64,000 nt of DNA from Muriicola jejuensis. Its GTDB lineage: Bacteria > Bacteroidota > Bacteroidia > Flavobacteriales > Flavobacteriaceae. Below, piece by piece: positions 51,742-62,900 of the stretch (position 1 is the stretch's first letter; each line of letters begins with the position of its first letter). The position numbers and the translations under genes were made by a program. Under the pieces are notes generated by a model. The model was given only the letters and a program-made list of their open reading frames with translations, ran no database searches and had not been told where the DNA came from. The stretch spans positions 1,364,001 to 1,428,000 of the forward strand of contig NZ_JAABOP010000001.1 of the NCBI RefSeq assembly GCF_010671595.1, in the 5' to 3' direction.

Positions 51742-52743
51742 TCAGATGCTTTGTTCGACTAAAGGGGAGGCATCAGACAGAACTTCTTCCATTGGCCTAC
51801 GATAGGAATAAGGCATTTTGTTCGAATACCCGAATCGGATCAACAGAAGTGGATACCCTATATCGATACCTAGTAATTTTGTCATTTTTTCTCTCACTTC
51901 GAATTCTTCACAAGGCATATTCACATGGGCATGACTGATCTTAAGTTTACAGGCGGTAAGACCGAATCGCTGAAAGGCCCTGCCCAAATTTACCCAGTGC
52001 GTGACATCGTTTTCTTCAGCTATAAATAGCAGAAAGCCCGCAGAAGCCCTTATCAGTTTTTTCCATCGCTTGGCCTCGCTTTCAGCTGAGACAAACTTTT
52101 TCATGATGAGATTCCCCAGAAACTTACCAGTTCCGGGAAATCCCATACTTGCGTGCCAGATGCCATCTTTTTTCTTCTCAATTTCCGTCTTTGAAAACCG
52201 AATCCAGGAGACCAATTCTTCTACAAATTGTTTGTTCCGGAATTGGCGGATACTTCCCTCTATGATCAAGGGCTCTAATTGGTTAATTTCTTCAGGGGTT
52301 ATAAATGATCGCACCTGAACACCTGGAAATCGTGTGGAATCTATAAGAAGTTCAAGATCTTCGGGAGATACCTCAGTATCCTTATACTCATTTCTGGTTA
52401 CTTGTCTTTCTTTGATGTACCTGTACAAATAGTCCTTGTGACTCTCGCTGTTGACTTGTAATGCAATACAGATGAATTCTGCATCTCCATGTTTTTTTAC
52501 GATCCTGACTTCAGGAAAATACCCGTCATTCAAGGCTGCTAGGACGATGTTTTCAACGGCACATCCCAGGCTGATGTACATAGCGTGGTGGTCAGCATCC
52601 ACTACAGGCAGGGATTTTGTAAAATCCGGATAGATCTGGATTTCATTTTGGTCGATTTTAAATTTCCACGGTTGGGTGTTGTGTCCTGAAGGGGCCATAA
52701 TCCCATATTCGATAATTTTCCGGATGGCTGAATTTGTTTTCAT
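51742..52743 (-). CDS. Nitroreductase-family (Acg-like) flavoprotein
   Basis: A 333-residue protein. The start IRKIIEYGIMAPSGHNTQPW and FKIDQNEIQIYPD with GCAVENIVLAALNDGYFP are the FMN-binding pattern of the nitroreductase superfamily, with the longer two-lobed layout of Acg-like proteins (dormancy-related flavoproteins in actinobacteria). The second half includes RASAGFLLFIAEENDVTHWV and FQRFGLTACKLKISHAHVNM. Enzyme activity has not been shown for most of this group. It looks more AT-rich than its neighbours. The gene is single on its strand. Confidence 0.8.
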   Translation of the reverse strand: MKTNSAIRKIIEYGIMAPSGHNTQPWKFKIDQNEIQIYPDFTKSLPVVDADHHAMYISLGCAVENIVLAALNDGYFPEVRIVKKHGDAEFICIALQVNSESHKDYLYRYIKERQVTRNEYKDTEVSPEDLELLIDSTRFPGVQVRSFITPEEINQLEPLIIEGSIRQFRNKQFVEELVSWIRFSKTEIEKKKDGIWHASMGFPGTGKFLGNLIMKKFVSAESEAKRWKKLIRASAGFLLFIAEENDVTHWVNLGRAFQRFGLTACKLKISHAHVNMPCEEFEVREKMTKLLGIDIGYPLLLIRFGYSNKMPYSYRRPMEEVLSDASPLVEQSI

Positions 52744-52937
52744 GACCTGAAAGAGTTAATAATTTTCGGCTCTAAAGTATGTTGGAGAAGTTGAATAATA
52801 CAATGATAATGGTCAGGAAAAATGAGAACATTAAGTCAAATAAAACATTTGTAAATAGTGAGTTACGTAAAGTGATATAAAAGAAGAGTACTGCAAAACG
52901 CTCAGGAATAAATCAGATGATCGAGTGATTTAGAAAA
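52744..52937. other. AT-rich non-coding spacer upstream of the nitroreductase gene
   Basis: This stretch has no open frame of interest and no clear structural RNA. It is AT-rich and must include the promoter of the nitroreductase gene, but no TAnnTTTG box is convincing. The repeat array starts at its right end. Confidence 0.4.
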
Positions 52938-53441
52938 CGGGTTAGCTGGCGCTGCTCCGGATGATCTCCCGTCCTGCAAATACAAAAATTTGTTTTCTGG
53001 TCTTTCAGACCAGGCGCTTCAAAAGCAAAAATCCACTGAAGTGATCTTGGTTATTATAGAATGAAAATACCGGGTTAGCTATCGCTGCTCCGGATGATCT
53101 CCCGTACTGCAAATGCCAATTAAATCGCTTGAGCCATGCCTGCGGCATGGACGCTTCAGAAACAAAAAAACCGCTCGAGTGAACTCGGCTAATATTAATG
53201 GTTTAGAATACCGGGTTAGCTATCGCTGCTCCGGATGATCTCCCGTCCTGCAAATGCAATTTTCATCGCTTCGGCAATGCCTTCGGCATTGACGCTTCAG
53301 AAAACAAAAAACCGCTCGAGTGAACTCGGCTAATATTAATGGTTTAGAATACCGGGTTAGCTGTCGCTGCTCCGGATGATCTCCCGTCCTGCAAATACAA
53401 AAATTTGTTTTCTGGTCTTTCAGACCAGGCGCTTCTTCATA
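52938..53441 (-). repeat. Four-copy repeat array downstream of tRNA-Ala
   Basis: Copies of a conserved core CGGGTTAGCT..CGCTGCTCCGG, then ATGATCTCCCGT.CTGCAAAT (plus-strand view), start at 52938, 53071, 53212 and 53353, that is 133, 141 and 141 bases apart. After the core each has a variable stem-loop: CTGGTCTTTCAGACCAG in copies 1 and 4, GCCATGCCTGCGGCATGG in 2, CAATGCCTTCGGCATTG in 3. Then comes an A-rich terminator-like arm (ACCGCTCGAGTGAACTCGG in 2 and 3). On the minus strand the array lies immediately downstream of the tRNA terminator, and each copy has its own terminator-like element. Its nature is unknown; it may be a set of small RNAs or decayed tRNA-derived units. Confidence 0.8.
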
Positions 53442-53476
53442 AAAAAAACCACTCAAGCAAGCTTGGTGGTTTTTTG
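53441..53476 (-). terminator. Rho-independent terminator after tRNA-Ala
   Basis: On the minus strand AACCACCAAGC, GCTTGAGTGGTT and a long T-run form a hairpin. It lies 35 bases after the tRNA 3' end and is the best-preserved of the four repeated terminator-like arms in the array. Confidence 0.75.
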
Positions 53477-53510
53477 AATTCTGAATCACACAAATTTTTG
53501 TGCTTGTTCT

Positions 53511-53585
<75 letters not shown>

Positions 53586-53721
53586 GCTTAGGAAGCGCAA
53601 AGGAACTAATTTTTAAGAAAGTTTCAAAATTCGTCCCCTTATTTATTTTAAGAAAAGAATAACGCAGGATGTTTTCCTTCTCCTCTCCTGCTTCCTATTT
53701 TTAGGCGTAAACAGAAAAAGT

Positions 53722-54426
53722 ATGAAAGGTAAAGTAGCATATATCACCGGAGGCACCAAAGGAATAGGTTTAGGAATCGCCAAGACACTCCTGGGAGCAG
53801 GGATGAAAGTGGCCATTAGCGGGCGAAATGCTGAAGATGCGAGATCCGTGGCCCGTGAACTGGGTCCTGAGGACCGGGTGATGGGGCTGGGTTCCCATGT
53901 GACCCGTCCAGAGGATGAGGAAAAGGCCGTGGGTTCGATCCTGAAAAAATGGGGACAGCTCGATGTGGTTATCGCGAATGCAGGAGTGGGCATCTTCAAC
54001 CCAGTGGATACCCTCAGTATAAAGGACTGGCAAAAAATGATAGACACCAACCTCAATGGTCCTTTCTACACTCTGAAGGCTTCCCTGGAGGCCCTGAAAC
54101 GTTCAAAGGGATATTACATTACCATCGCCAGCCTTGCGGGGACCAATTTCTTTGCTGCAGGTGCGGGGTACAACGCTTCAAAATTCGGGCTGGTCGGATT
54201 TACTCAGGCTGCCATGCTCGATCTCAGAGCTTATGATATCAAGGTGTCTACGATCATGCCCGGGTCGGTGGCCTCTCATTTTAACGGGAACGAACCCGAT
54301 GAGAGCGATGCCTGGAAGATCCAGCCGGAGGACATAGGAGAACTAGTGGAAGACCTTTTGCGAATGAATCCCAGGACCCTTCCTAGCAAAATTGAGGTAC
54401 GCCCATCACGCCCGGACCGCAAATAG
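53722..54426 (+). CDS. SDR family NAD(P)-dependent oxidoreductase
   Basis: A 234-residue short-chain dehydrogenase. NAD(P)-binding motif YITGGTKGIGLGIAKTLLGA, NAG in DVVIANAGVGIFNPVD, catalytic Ser in ITIASLAGTNFF (residue about 138) and YxxxK in AGYNASKFGLVGFTQAAMLD. It resembles 3-oxoacyl-ACP reductase-like SDRs; the substrate is not known. It ends two bases before the convergent AddB-like gene's stop. The start is the first ATG after an AT-rich spacer. Confidence 0.9.
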   Translation: MKGKVAYITGGTKGIGLGIAKTLLGAGMKVAISGRNAEDARSVARELGPEDRVMGLGSHVTRPEDEEKAVGSILKKWGQLDVVIANAGVGIFNPVDTLSIKDWQKMIDTNLNGPFYTLKASLEALKRSKGYYITIASLAGTNFFAAGAGYNASKFGLVGFTQAAMLDLRAYDIKVSTIMPGSVASHFNGNEPDESDAWKIQPEDIGELVEDLLRMNPRTLPSKIEVRPSRPDRK

Positions 54427-54428
54427 GC

Positions 54429-57188
54429 CTATTCGGCCCTGGCCTCAAAAGGCACCTGCAGGTCACACAAAGCGAGTAGAAGTTTCCGGAGTTGCTCACC
54501 GAAGGTATGGAGGGCATCGGGGTTTACAAAATACTGTTTCCCCGAAGTCCCGCCTCGGGATGGATCCGGAAAGCCTAATCGAAAGATCCCGTTTTCAAGG
54601 TTCCTGAAAGGAATGATCGCGGCCTCGAAAAGTGGTGTAGGGTGATGGTAATGGTACATCAGGGCGTAGGACATCATTTGAAAAGCCTTGTTTTTTTCCG
54701 GATCTGAAACGATGTCTTCCCATTCGCTTATCTCGACCTCTGATTTTTTGGTGTTTCCGGTCTTGTAGTCCAGGATCCTCAGCACCCCATCCTTCTTATC
54801 TACCCGGTCAATGGTTCCCTTCAGGAATAGGAGGAAAGGCAGTTCCGGGATTTCGATGGGTACCTGTACTTTTTCCTCGACAGCCAGGATCTCCACTTCG
54901 TGACGGGTACTTTCCTCTATTTCCATTTCAAGGTACTTCTCAAGGTAGTGCTGGATGACCTGAAAGGCTATGAGGTTTTTCCCGCTGTCGAGAGATACAT
55001 TGGGATAGAATTCTGCAAAGGCATCCCTGGTGATGACAGGGATCTGGGGGAGCAGGGCTTTGATCTTAGCCGGATCGAGTACGGTGCCCACAAAAGGAGC
55101 GTAAAGCCGTTCGAGGCAGGCGTGGATGATGGTTCCGAAGGTGTTGGCAGCGATGTTCTCTTCCACCACATCGGTTTCCTCTATACCCAGCACGTATTTC
55201 TTATAGAAAAGGATGGGATCACGGATATAGGTGGCCAGGGCAGAGGGAGAGAATCCGCGCGAAGCCCTTGCCTTGAGAATCTCCAGCACGGACGCATCCT
55301 TATGGATGGTTTCCCTTACAGGTTCGGGCAATTTTAAAAGGGGTGAGGCGATGATATGCCTTATACTTCCCTCCTTTCTGTCCTCTGTCAGCAATTGAGA
55401 TATAAATCTGCTTCTTTCCCCTCCCTCAAGCACATCAGGTTCTGTATTGTAAAGTAGGTATACGTGTTTGGCCCTTTGGATTAACCTGTAGAAATGGTAG
55501 GTGTACACCGCGTCCTTTTCCTTATAGGTGGGCATCTGGAATTCCTTTTTGAGGTCGAAAGGCAAAAAGGACCCATGGGTTTTACCCGAGGGGAGTATGC
55601 CCTCATTCAGGGAGGTAATGATCACGGTCTCAAAGTCGAGATTCCTGCTTTCCAGCATCCCCATGAGTTGTATCCCTTCCAGGGGTTTGCCGTAGAAATC
55701 AATTGTCTCCCTGGCCATTAGTTCCCTGAAAAGGCTCTGGAACGACTTGAGATCGGATATAAAATCGTATTTGTGTACATAGGTGCCGATCTCATTAAAA
55801 ACAGCCTCCATTTTGCTGAGGTATTCCAGGGCTATGGAATCGTTTTCTGTCTTGTATTGATGTTTCAGCGCTGAGATCAAGGATTTAGAACTTTCTAATA
55901 GGGACAAGGGAGTGGTAACTCCTTGCGGGAACAAAAGGGAAAGCACTGCTTTGTCGCCGGTCTCACCTGTAATCAATTGAGGGGTTTTGATATAAATCCA
56001 GTTTCTCTCACGGATCATGGTACTAAGGGTTTCGAGCGTTTTTTCAGGCTTGTCGAATAAACCCTTCGCATAAGGATGGGACACCAGAGACAGGACATCT
56101 TTGTGATACCAGCCCTGCCCCTTCCAGTTTACTAAAATGGAAATGAACTCATGGAACAAACCCGCTACCGGTGTTTGGGCCAAAGGAAGCCCCATGGTAA
56201 TGTTCAGTTGGGATATGACAGGAGGAATGGCATTAAGGATAGGGTTAAGGAGATTTTCGTCTCCCAGTACGATGGCAGTGCTCTTTTGAAAATCCGGCCT
56301 TTGAAAGGCGATCTCTTCCAGGAGGGAGCCTATATACTTAGCTTGTGATACACTTCTGGGGACCCCTATAACCCTGATCTCCTTATGAGAATTATAGCTC
56401 TCCACTGCACCTTTCAGAGATTTTCCGGACAGATATTTCCATTTTTTCAGGTACGAACGGATAAAATACCCTGCGTCATGGATCTTATCTTGGATAAATA
56501 CCGGGTCTATGTCCCAGAAGATCTCTGCTCTTTTATGGGAGAGGAGAGTCTGAAATATTACCTGTTCGGCAGTATTCAGTGCGTTAAAGCCGATAAACAC
56601 GTGCCGGGTATCTTCCGATTTCAGGGCGTAGTCCTCAACGGCCTCACTCGCCTTGCGATATACCAGCCCCTGGTATCCCGTGCTCATACCCAGCAGATGC
56701 TCCGAGAAAGCATTGTACAAAGGCTCCAGGGAATTCCAGAACTCTATATAGGTCTCGATCATGGGAGTCCTTTCAGGCCTCAAGTACCAATGGTCTGTTT
56801 CCTGTATGGCGCTGAGATAGGAGAAGATCTGTTTCTGGGGGATGAGATAGCGGTCTATTTCGTTAAAATCCTGCAAGAGGGTACCTCCCCATCTGGAAAA
56901 ATCGTAGAAACTTTCTGCTTTTGTTCCCTGTAGTCTTTGATACACACCATAGAGTTCGAACAGGAGTTGGGTATTGGAAGCATACCGGAGGCCTGAAAGC
57001 ATGGAAACAAACTCTTCTATGGTATAGATGGTGGGAGCAAAACCGGGTTTTTTAGCCGTCTTAGCGAACAATTGCAGAAGGAAAAGCCCCGCCCTTTTAC
57101 TGGGAACGACCAGTACGAGTCGTTCATCTACAGGATACTGGGATCTGATCTCTGAGACCGCCTCTTCCAGAAATGTTCTCATATCCAA
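54429..57188 (-). CDS. AddB-like helicase/PD-(D/E)XK nuclease subunit
   Basis: A 919-residue protein. The N-terminal part is AddB-like with the degenerate helicase fold (RLVLVVPSKRAGLFLLQLFA near the start, resembling the inactivated Walker-A strand). The C-terminal nuclease domain has FLKGTIDRVDKKDG, RILDYKTGNTKKSEVEISEW, and an upstream His/Glu region, which is the PD-(D/E)XK RecB-family nuclease pattern. In AddAB complexes such a subunit recognises hotspots and cuts the 5' strand. Its likely partner is the helicase encoded at 59940-63098; ompA and kbl lie between them. No intact AddB-type iron-sulfur cysteine set is visible. Confidence 0.85.
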   Translation of the reverse strand: MDMRTFLEEAVSEIRSQYPVDERLVLVVPSKRAGLFLLQLFAKTAKKPGFAPTIYTIEEFVSMLSGLRYASNTQLLFELYGVYQRLQGTKAESFYDFSRWGGTLLQDFNEIDRYLIPQKQIFSYLSAIQETDHWYLRPERTPMIETYIEFWNSLEPLYNAFSEHLLGMSTGYQGLVYRKASEAVEDYALKSEDTRHVFIGFNALNTAEQVIFQTLLSHKRAEIFWDIDPVFIQDKIHDAGYFIRSYLKKWKYLSGKSLKGAVESYNSHKEIRVIGVPRSVSQAKYIGSLLEEIAFQRPDFQKSTAIVLGDENLLNPILNAIPPVISQLNITMGLPLAQTPVAGLFHEFISILVNWKGQGWYHKDVLSLVSHPYAKGLFDKPEKTLETLSTMIRERNWIYIKTPQLITGETGDKAVLSLLFPQGVTTPLSLLESSKSLISALKHQYKTENDSIALEYLSKMEAVFNEIGTYVHKYDFISDLKSFQSLFRELMARETIDFYGKPLEGIQLMGMLESRNLDFETVIITSLNEGILPSGKTHGSFLPFDLKKEFQMPTYKEKDAVYTYHFYRLIQRAKHVYLLYNTEPDVLEGGERSRFISQLLTEDRKEGSIRHIIASPLLKLPEPVRETIHKDASVLEILKARASRGFSPSALATYIRDPILFYKKYVLGIEETDVVEENIAANTFGTIIHACLERLYAPFVGTVLDPAKIKALLPQIPVITRDAFAEFYPNVSLDSGKNLIAFQVIQHYLEKYLEMEIEESTRHEVEILAVEEKVQVPIEIPELPFLLFLKGTIDRVDKKDGVLRILDYKTGNTKKSEVEISEWEDIVSDPEKNKAFQMMSYALMYHYHHPTPLFEAAIIPFRNLENGIFRLGFPDPSRGGTSGKQYFVNPDALHTFGEQLRKLLLALCDLQVPFEARAE

Positions 57189-57192
57189 AAAT

Positions 57193-57222
57193 AAAAAAAG
57201 CTCCGCATTTGCGGAGCTTTTA
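57193..57222 (-). terminator. Rho-independent terminator after ompA
   Basis: AGCTCCGC and GCGGAGCT form a perfect 8-bp stem around ATTT. On the minus strand it is followed by TTTTTTTAT. It lies 43 bases after the ompA stop and 5 bases before the AddB-like start. Confidence 0.85.
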
Positions 57223-57264
57223 GTTCGTCTTTAAGTTATTAAAACTTAAGCAAAGTCTGTCGTA

Positions 57265-58632
57265 TTAGTTAGAAGGTTTAACTAAGTTGATTTCAACTCT
57301 ACGGTTTGTCCTTCTACCTTGACTAGTATTGTTGTCAGCAATAGGTCTGTCTTCACCGTATCCTGTTGCAGACAGTCTGCTGGAAGCAACCCCGTTCTCA
57401 ATCAAATAGTTCATAACAGAATAGGCTCTTTCTTCGGAAAGTCTTTGGTTAGTTTTGGCGCTACCTACGCTATCTGTGTGACCATCGATGGTGAACTTTG
57501 AATTCTTATATTCAGCAAGTATAGCAACGATGTTTTGAAGAACTGCTTCTGATTCTGTTTTGATGGATGCTTTGCCAGTATCGAAAAGGATAGTTTTGGC
57601 ATAGTCTAACAAGGTCTTTTGAACTGCCTCAGTTACTTCTGGACAACCATTGTTAGCAACGGTACCTGGAACATCTGGACAGATATCATCTTTGTCTAAT
57701 ACACCATCACCATCTCTATCTGGCCATGGGCATCCATTGTTAGCTGCAGGACCTGCTTCGTTTGGACAAGCATCATCTTTATCGGCTATTCCGTCACCAT
57801 CAGCGTCAGGACATCCGGCAAGGGCAGCAAGACCTGCTTCGTTAGGACAAGCATCATCCTTGTCGGCGATACCGTCACCATCAGAGTCAGGGCAACCGTT
57901 AAGTTCTTTAGAACCAGCTTCATTAGGGCAACTGTCTTTTCCATCTTCTATGCCGTCACCGTCAGAATCAGGACATCCGTTGAAGGCAGCCAGTCCGGCA
58001 ACCTCAGGACAAGCATCGTCCTTGTCGTAAATACCGTCACCGTCAGTGTCGGTTCCACCAAATTTGATGGAAATACCGGCCATGTGCTGAAAGTGCTTCA
58101 CCCCGTAGTCCTCGAATGCGTGCTTGTATCCAGTTTGAAGTGTGAAGCCAATATTGTCAGTGAACCAAAGGCTGGCACCGATACCGGCATTGGCAGTACC
58201 AAATCCGATTTCGTCAACCCATGTATAACCACCACCGATCTCGATGAAAGGGATGATCATTTTTTCCTTTAAGATATTGTACTTGATCGTACCGTCAACA
58301 GCGTAGTGAGAAAGGTCGTCAGCTGCAACATCACCCAATTTGCTAATCCTGTTCAGGCTACCCCTTGCTCCTACAGAGAAACCATCTCCAACATATCTGG
58401 AAACAGATACATAGGATATAGAAGGCAAGATGTTCCAGTGATCGTTAACATTAAAGTACTCACTGAACAAAGTACCTGTTGGGTAAGCGGCGTCCTGGTC
58501 ATTAGTAGGATAAACATCTATCGCGTTTACACCAAAGCTAACTTGCCACGGATTATTCTCATCCTGCGCTTGAAGGTTGTTAAACCCAATAAGAAATAGG
58601 CCAACAACTAATAATCTGCTAAGCTGTTTCAT
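57265..58632 (-). CDS. OmpA/OprF-type outer-membrane porin with thrombospondin type 3 repeats
   Basis: A 455-residue protein from ATG 58632 ([20 protein letters not shown]), with a signal peptide. Residues about 22-200 form an OmpA-like beta-barrel ([20 protein letters not shown] onwards). Five thrombospondin-type 3 calcium-binding repeats follow, of about 22 residues each, with D-x-DGDGIxDKDDACP core. The C-terminal OmpA domain has [40 protein letters not shown] and [20 protein letters not shown], binding peptidoglycan. It links outer membrane and cell wall and is typical of abundant Bacteroidota OmpA proteins. A perfect promoter lies upstream. Confidence 0.95.
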   Translation of the reverse strand: MKQLSRLLVVGLFLIGFNNLQAQDENNPWQVSFGVNAIDVYPTNDQDAAYPTGTLFSEYFNVNDHWNILPSISYVSVSRYVGDGFSVGARGSLNRISKLGDVAADDLSHYAVDGTIKYNILKEKMIIPFIEIGGGYTWVDEIGFGTANAGIGASLWFTDNIGFTLQTGYKHAFEDYGVKHFQHMAGISIKFGGTDTDGDGIYDKDDACPEVAGLAAFNGCPDSDGDGIEDGKDSCPNEAGSKELNGCPDSDGDGIADKDDACPNEAGLAALAGCPDADGDGIADKDDACPNEAGPAANNGCPWPDRDGDGVLDKDDICPDVPGTVANNGCPEVTEAVQKTLLDYAKTILFDTGKASIKTESEAVLQNIVAILAEYKNSKFTIDGHTDSVGSAKTNQRLSEERAYSVMNYLIENGVASSRLSATGYGEDRPIADNNTSQGRRTNRRVEINLVKPSN

Positions 58633-58666
58633 GTTCAAAATTTTAAGTTTAAGTGTTTATTAGCTG

Positions 58667-58697
58667 CAAATGTAAGTTGTTAATAATTATTAACAAA
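58667..58697 (-). promoter_or_regulatory. Promoter of ompA
   Basis: On the minus strand TTG (58696-58694), exactly 19 bases and TACATTTG (58674-58667) match the Bacteroidota consensus fully. The leader of about 35 bases before the start codon is A/T-rich. Confidence 0.85.
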
Positions 58698-58743
58698 ATC
58701 AATTTCTTTTTTTTTTCGCGTATGCCCCAGAAAACGGAAGGTT

Positions 58744-59937
58744 TTAGAGGATTTTGAGCACTTTTCCGACCTTGGTAAACGCCTCGATTGCGGTGTCCAA
58801 ATGTGCTCTGGAATGGGCTGCTGATAACTGTACTCTGATCCTCGCTTTTCCCTTGGGAACCACCGGATAAAAGAATCCTATGACGTAAATTCCCTCTTCG
58901 AGCAACATATCAGCCATTTGCTGAGATAATTTGGCGTCGTACAGCATCACGGGCACAATGGCTGAGTCTCCGTCTATAATGTCGAAACCGGCTTCTTTCA
59001 TACCTTTTTTAAAGTAACGCGTATTGTTTTCAAGGCGGTCCCGGAGTTCTGTGCTTCCTTCCAGCATATCGAAAACCTTAATAGAGGCCCCCACAATGGC
59101 CGGGGCCAGGGAATTACTGAAGAGATAGGGGCGGGAACGCTGCCTGAGCATTTCTATGATCTCTTTTTTCCCGGTGGTGTAGCCGCCCATGGCCCCGCCA
59201 AGCGCCTTCCCAAGTGTACCGGTTATGATGTCTATGCGGCCCATCACGCCTTTTTCCTCCAGGGTTCCGCGCCCGGTCTCCCCTATGAATCCGGCTGCGT
59301 GGCACTCGTCTATCATCACCAGTGCGTCATAGGCCTCCGCCAGGTCGCAGATCTCATCGAGGGGAGCGAGCAAGCCATCCATTGAAAATACCCCGTCAGT
59401 AACGATGATCTTAAATCGGGCATTGTCTGCACTGGCCTGTTTTAGCTGTGCCTCCAGGTCCTTCATATCATTATTGGCATATCGGTACCGCTTTGCCTTG
59501 CACAACCTGACCCCGTCTATGATAGAGGCGTGGTTAAGGGAATCCGAGATGATGGCATCCTCGGCAGATAGTAAGGGTTCGAAGACCCCTCCATTGGCAT
59601 CAAAGGCGGCTGCATACAGGATGGTGTCCTCGGTACCGTAGAATTTGGCGATTTTTTCTTCAAGTTCCTTGTGGATGTCCTGGGTACCGCAGATGAATCT
59701 TACGGAGGACATCCCGAATCCGTGGGAGTCCAATGCATCCTTGGCCGCCTTGATCACTTCCGGGTGAGAGGAAAGCCCCAAATAGTTATTGGAGCAGAAA
59801 TTGATCACCTCCTGCCCTGTCGATATGGTAATGACGGCACCCTGAGGAGAGGTAATGACGCGCTCTTTCTTGTAGAGGCCTGCTTCTTTGATCGATTCCA
59901 GTTCTTCCTGGAGATAGTTCTTGATAGTGCTATACAT
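58744..59937 (-). CDS. kbl: Glycine C-acetyltransferase (2-amino-3-ketobutyrate CoA ligase)
   Basis: Kbl splits 2-amino-3-oxobutanoate into glycine and acetyl-CoA in threonine breakdown, using PLP. The 397-residue protein has [20 protein letters not shown], the PLP Lys in [20 protein letters not shown] (about residue 244), the aspartate-His block [17 protein letters not shown] and the C-terminal [20 protein letters not shown]. It is 2 bases downstream of the AddA-like gene, so probably co-transcribed with it. The corresponding threonine dehydrogenase is not in the window. Confidence 0.93.
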   Translation of the reverse strand: MYSTIKNYLQEELESIKEAGLYKKERVITSPQGAVITISTGQEVINFCSNNYLGLSSHPEVIKAAKDALDSHGFGMSSVRFICGTQDIHKELEEKIAKFYGTEDTILYAAAFDANGGVFEPLLSAEDAIISDSLNHASIIDGVRLCKAKRYRYANNDMKDLEAQLKQASADNARFKIIVTDGVFSMDGLLAPLDEICDLAEAYDALVMIDECHAAGFIGETGRGTLEEKGVMGRIDIITGTLGKALGGAMGGYTTGKKEIIEMLRQRSRPYLFSNSLAPAIVGASIKVFDMLEGSTELRDRLENNTRYFKKGMKEAGFDIIDGDSAIVPVMLYDAKLSQQMADMLLEEGIYVIGFFYPVVPKGKARIRVQLSAAHSRAHLDTAIEAFTKVGKVLKIL

Positions 59938-59939
59938 AT

Positions 59940-62900
59940 CTATATGAATACGGGTTTGATTTGTTCGCCTACATAAATCAGGACCTTGTTTTCGACCTGG
60001 TATCCCATGGAGCTCAGTACTTCCGAATAGGAATTGAGCTGGTCTGCATGGGCCGGGCTTTGAATCCCGGTTTTATAATCGAGAACCGATACTTTGAGAC
60101 CTTCGAAAACCATCCTGTCGGGTCGCAAAATTACCCCATTTTCTGCAATTAGGGCCTGTTCGTTCTTAATAATGGGGCCGGATTCATAAAAAGGTGCCAG
60201 CCGGGGATGCTCAACGATGCTTGTGAACAGCTTTAGATAGGCCTCTTCCTCTTCTAACGGTATGGTACCGCTCGACACCAGTTCCGAGACCGCTGCAGGG
60301 ATGTCCCCGCCAGACTCAATAATACTCATGCCGAAGTGAAAATGATTGCCGCGGGAGAGGGCGAGTTCTCTGGCAGTCCCCCAGAGTTCACCTGCACGTG
60401 TACTGATTTCCAGGCGCCCCTCGGACTTGGTTGAATAGGTATAGGGGATCGACTCCTGTTCGAGATCGGAAGAATGCCCGGGCCCAACTTCCCCGAGTTT
60501 GCCAAAATCGTACCTGCTTCGTTCCCTGTCCCATAAGCCTTCGGCTATAAGGAAATTTATGAATAAGCCCGAGTAGAGATTTGTTTTGTGAACACCATTT
60601 TTGTCCAGGTCCATTTCGGAGATCACATATACCCCCTGAATTCCCCGGGTAAGGGCTACGTAAAGGACGTTGAAGGCATCGAGTTCCTGTTTGTGCTCTT
60701 CCTCGAGATACACTTCCCTGGATGCATCGTTATACCCCTCCATTTCCGCCTTTTTGCTCAGGAGCAGATGGTCGAAACCCCTCAGGACTTCGTCCCTGGA
60801 GTTTACCCATAACTGCGTGCCTCTGTCATCATATATATTGGCATTGGCAAAAGGGAATATCACAAAGGGGAATTCCAGGCCTTTGGATTTGTGGATCGTC
60901 ATCAATTGGACCGCATCCGTGTTCTCAGGGGCAGGGATGCTCCAATTTCCCTTATTCTTCTCCCAGTGGTCGAGGAAGGAATTGATCCCGGATTCCATGT
61001 GTTTCTCAAACTCCAGGATCTCGTCGAGCAGGGCACTGATAAACGCATGCGAAACATCTGCCAGGCCAAATTTCTCAATGGCGTACTCCAGGGCATCATA
61101 AGGGGTTCTTCGGGCAAAATTGGCTGTATCGAAATCGTATTTATTTTTAAATAAACGAGGAAGGTCTGAAAGGTTTTTGGAGATGAATGCGTGCCTGCCC
61201 TCTGACTTGCTGAGATAGAGAAGGAGGTCGTACTGAACGTTGAGGTCTGTGGTCTGGGAAGCGTGTTTAAGTAGGTTGATCAGGAACCTGACCGAAGGAT
61301 CACTCTCGAGCAAAAGGGCATCCGACGAGATCACGGGGATCCTCTTCTCCATCAATTGTCTGGCGACCTTCACACCCTGGATATTGGATCTTACGAGAAC
61401 GCATATATCCCTGTAGGGAACATTCTTTTCCAACAACTCCCCGATGACCTGCATCACTTCGGTACAATGATACAGGTCTCTATCGGCCGTGTCCTTTTCA
61501 AGGAACCTCAAACTGACGAGTCCGCCATCCAGGGAGGTGTGCTCCTGGTTGTTGCCCTGAAAAAACAACTGCCGGTAGAGTTCGTTGTTCAGGTAAGGTA
61601 CCGCGGAAGTAAAAAAGCGGTTGTTAAAATTTACTACCTCTTTATAGCTGCGGAAATTCCGTTGAAGGGGTTTGGTTTCGGGAGGGATGCCAAAAAGGGC
61701 GTCACTGCCATGGATCAGATTGAGGAAGAGCTCTGAACGCCCTCCTCTCCAGCGATAGATAGCCTGTTTGGCGTCCCCTACCAGGAACAGGCTGCCTCTT
61801 CTACCTTGCAGATCTTCACTTTGGAGCGCATGGGAGATCAATGGCACCAGGTTTCTCCATTGCAAAAGGGAAGTGTCCTGGAATTCATCTATGAAGTAAT
61901 GCCTGTATTTCTCCCCAAGGCGCTCGTATATGAAAGGGGCGGGCTGATCCCGGATCTGTCCTGAGATCAGGGTATTAAAGGCTGATATGTGGATCTGTAC
62001 CCTTTCTTCGAGCAAGGTGTCAATCTCTTTTTGCAAGGCGTTGAGCAAGGTCAGGGGGACGAGGTTCTGATAGATATTTCTCAGGAAGAGCAATCTGTTA
62101 TGGGCCTCTCTCAGAGGCGTCCAAAGCTCTGTAAACCTGGGCATGAGTCCATCTATAACAGTCTTTTTGTGCTCGGAGAGGCTTTTACTGTAAAGCGCCT
62201 CGTCCCCAAAATTGGCTTTCCAGTCTGCCTTGTAGTTTGTACCTACAGGATTTTCCTGCATTTTTTTCATAAAATCGGGGAACCAGCCCGATCTGAAATC
62301 CGACCTTTCCAATCCGGCTTCGGCTATGTGCTTCAAAACTTCCGTCGCCATCTTATTAATATCCCCGTAAAGGCTCCGGATAACCCTCTTCAGGTTCTTT
62401 TGCAGGTCCAGGAAGGCATCGGTGTCCTTGTTCTTCAGGACTTTCAGGAAGGAGAGGTGGTTCTCATCGAACAGCATGGAGCCTACTTTATTCAGGTCAT
62501 AACTGACGTCCCAGCTTTTACCTTCTTCTATTTTTTCCAGGGCGAAGTCGACGATCAAGTCCGTAAGCCTGTTGCCTGGCCTTGCGTTTCCCAGCATCCT
62601 GTCTATACCCTCGCTGAGCAACAGGTCCTTGTCCAGGACCACTTCAAAGTTATGCGGTAGTTTCAGGTCGCGCGCAAAGGTTCTGATGATCCGGTGGTTA
62701 AACTTGTCTATGGTGGAAATATCGAAGAATGCGTAGTTGTGGAGGATCTCCCTCAAGACCCTGCCGGATCTGGCGCACAATGCTGCCGGAGGTAAACTAA
62801 GTTCCTCGGAAACCTGTAAAAACAGGGCGTCATTGTGGGTTTTTTCAGTATCTGAGGCGAAGAGGGATAGACTTTTCAGAATCCGCTGCTTCATTTCATT

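Noticed and set aside
52938-53441. CRISPR array
   Set aside because: Repeats are about 140 bp apart with only four copies, the spacers are partly identical and no cas gene is near. It does not fit a CRISPR.
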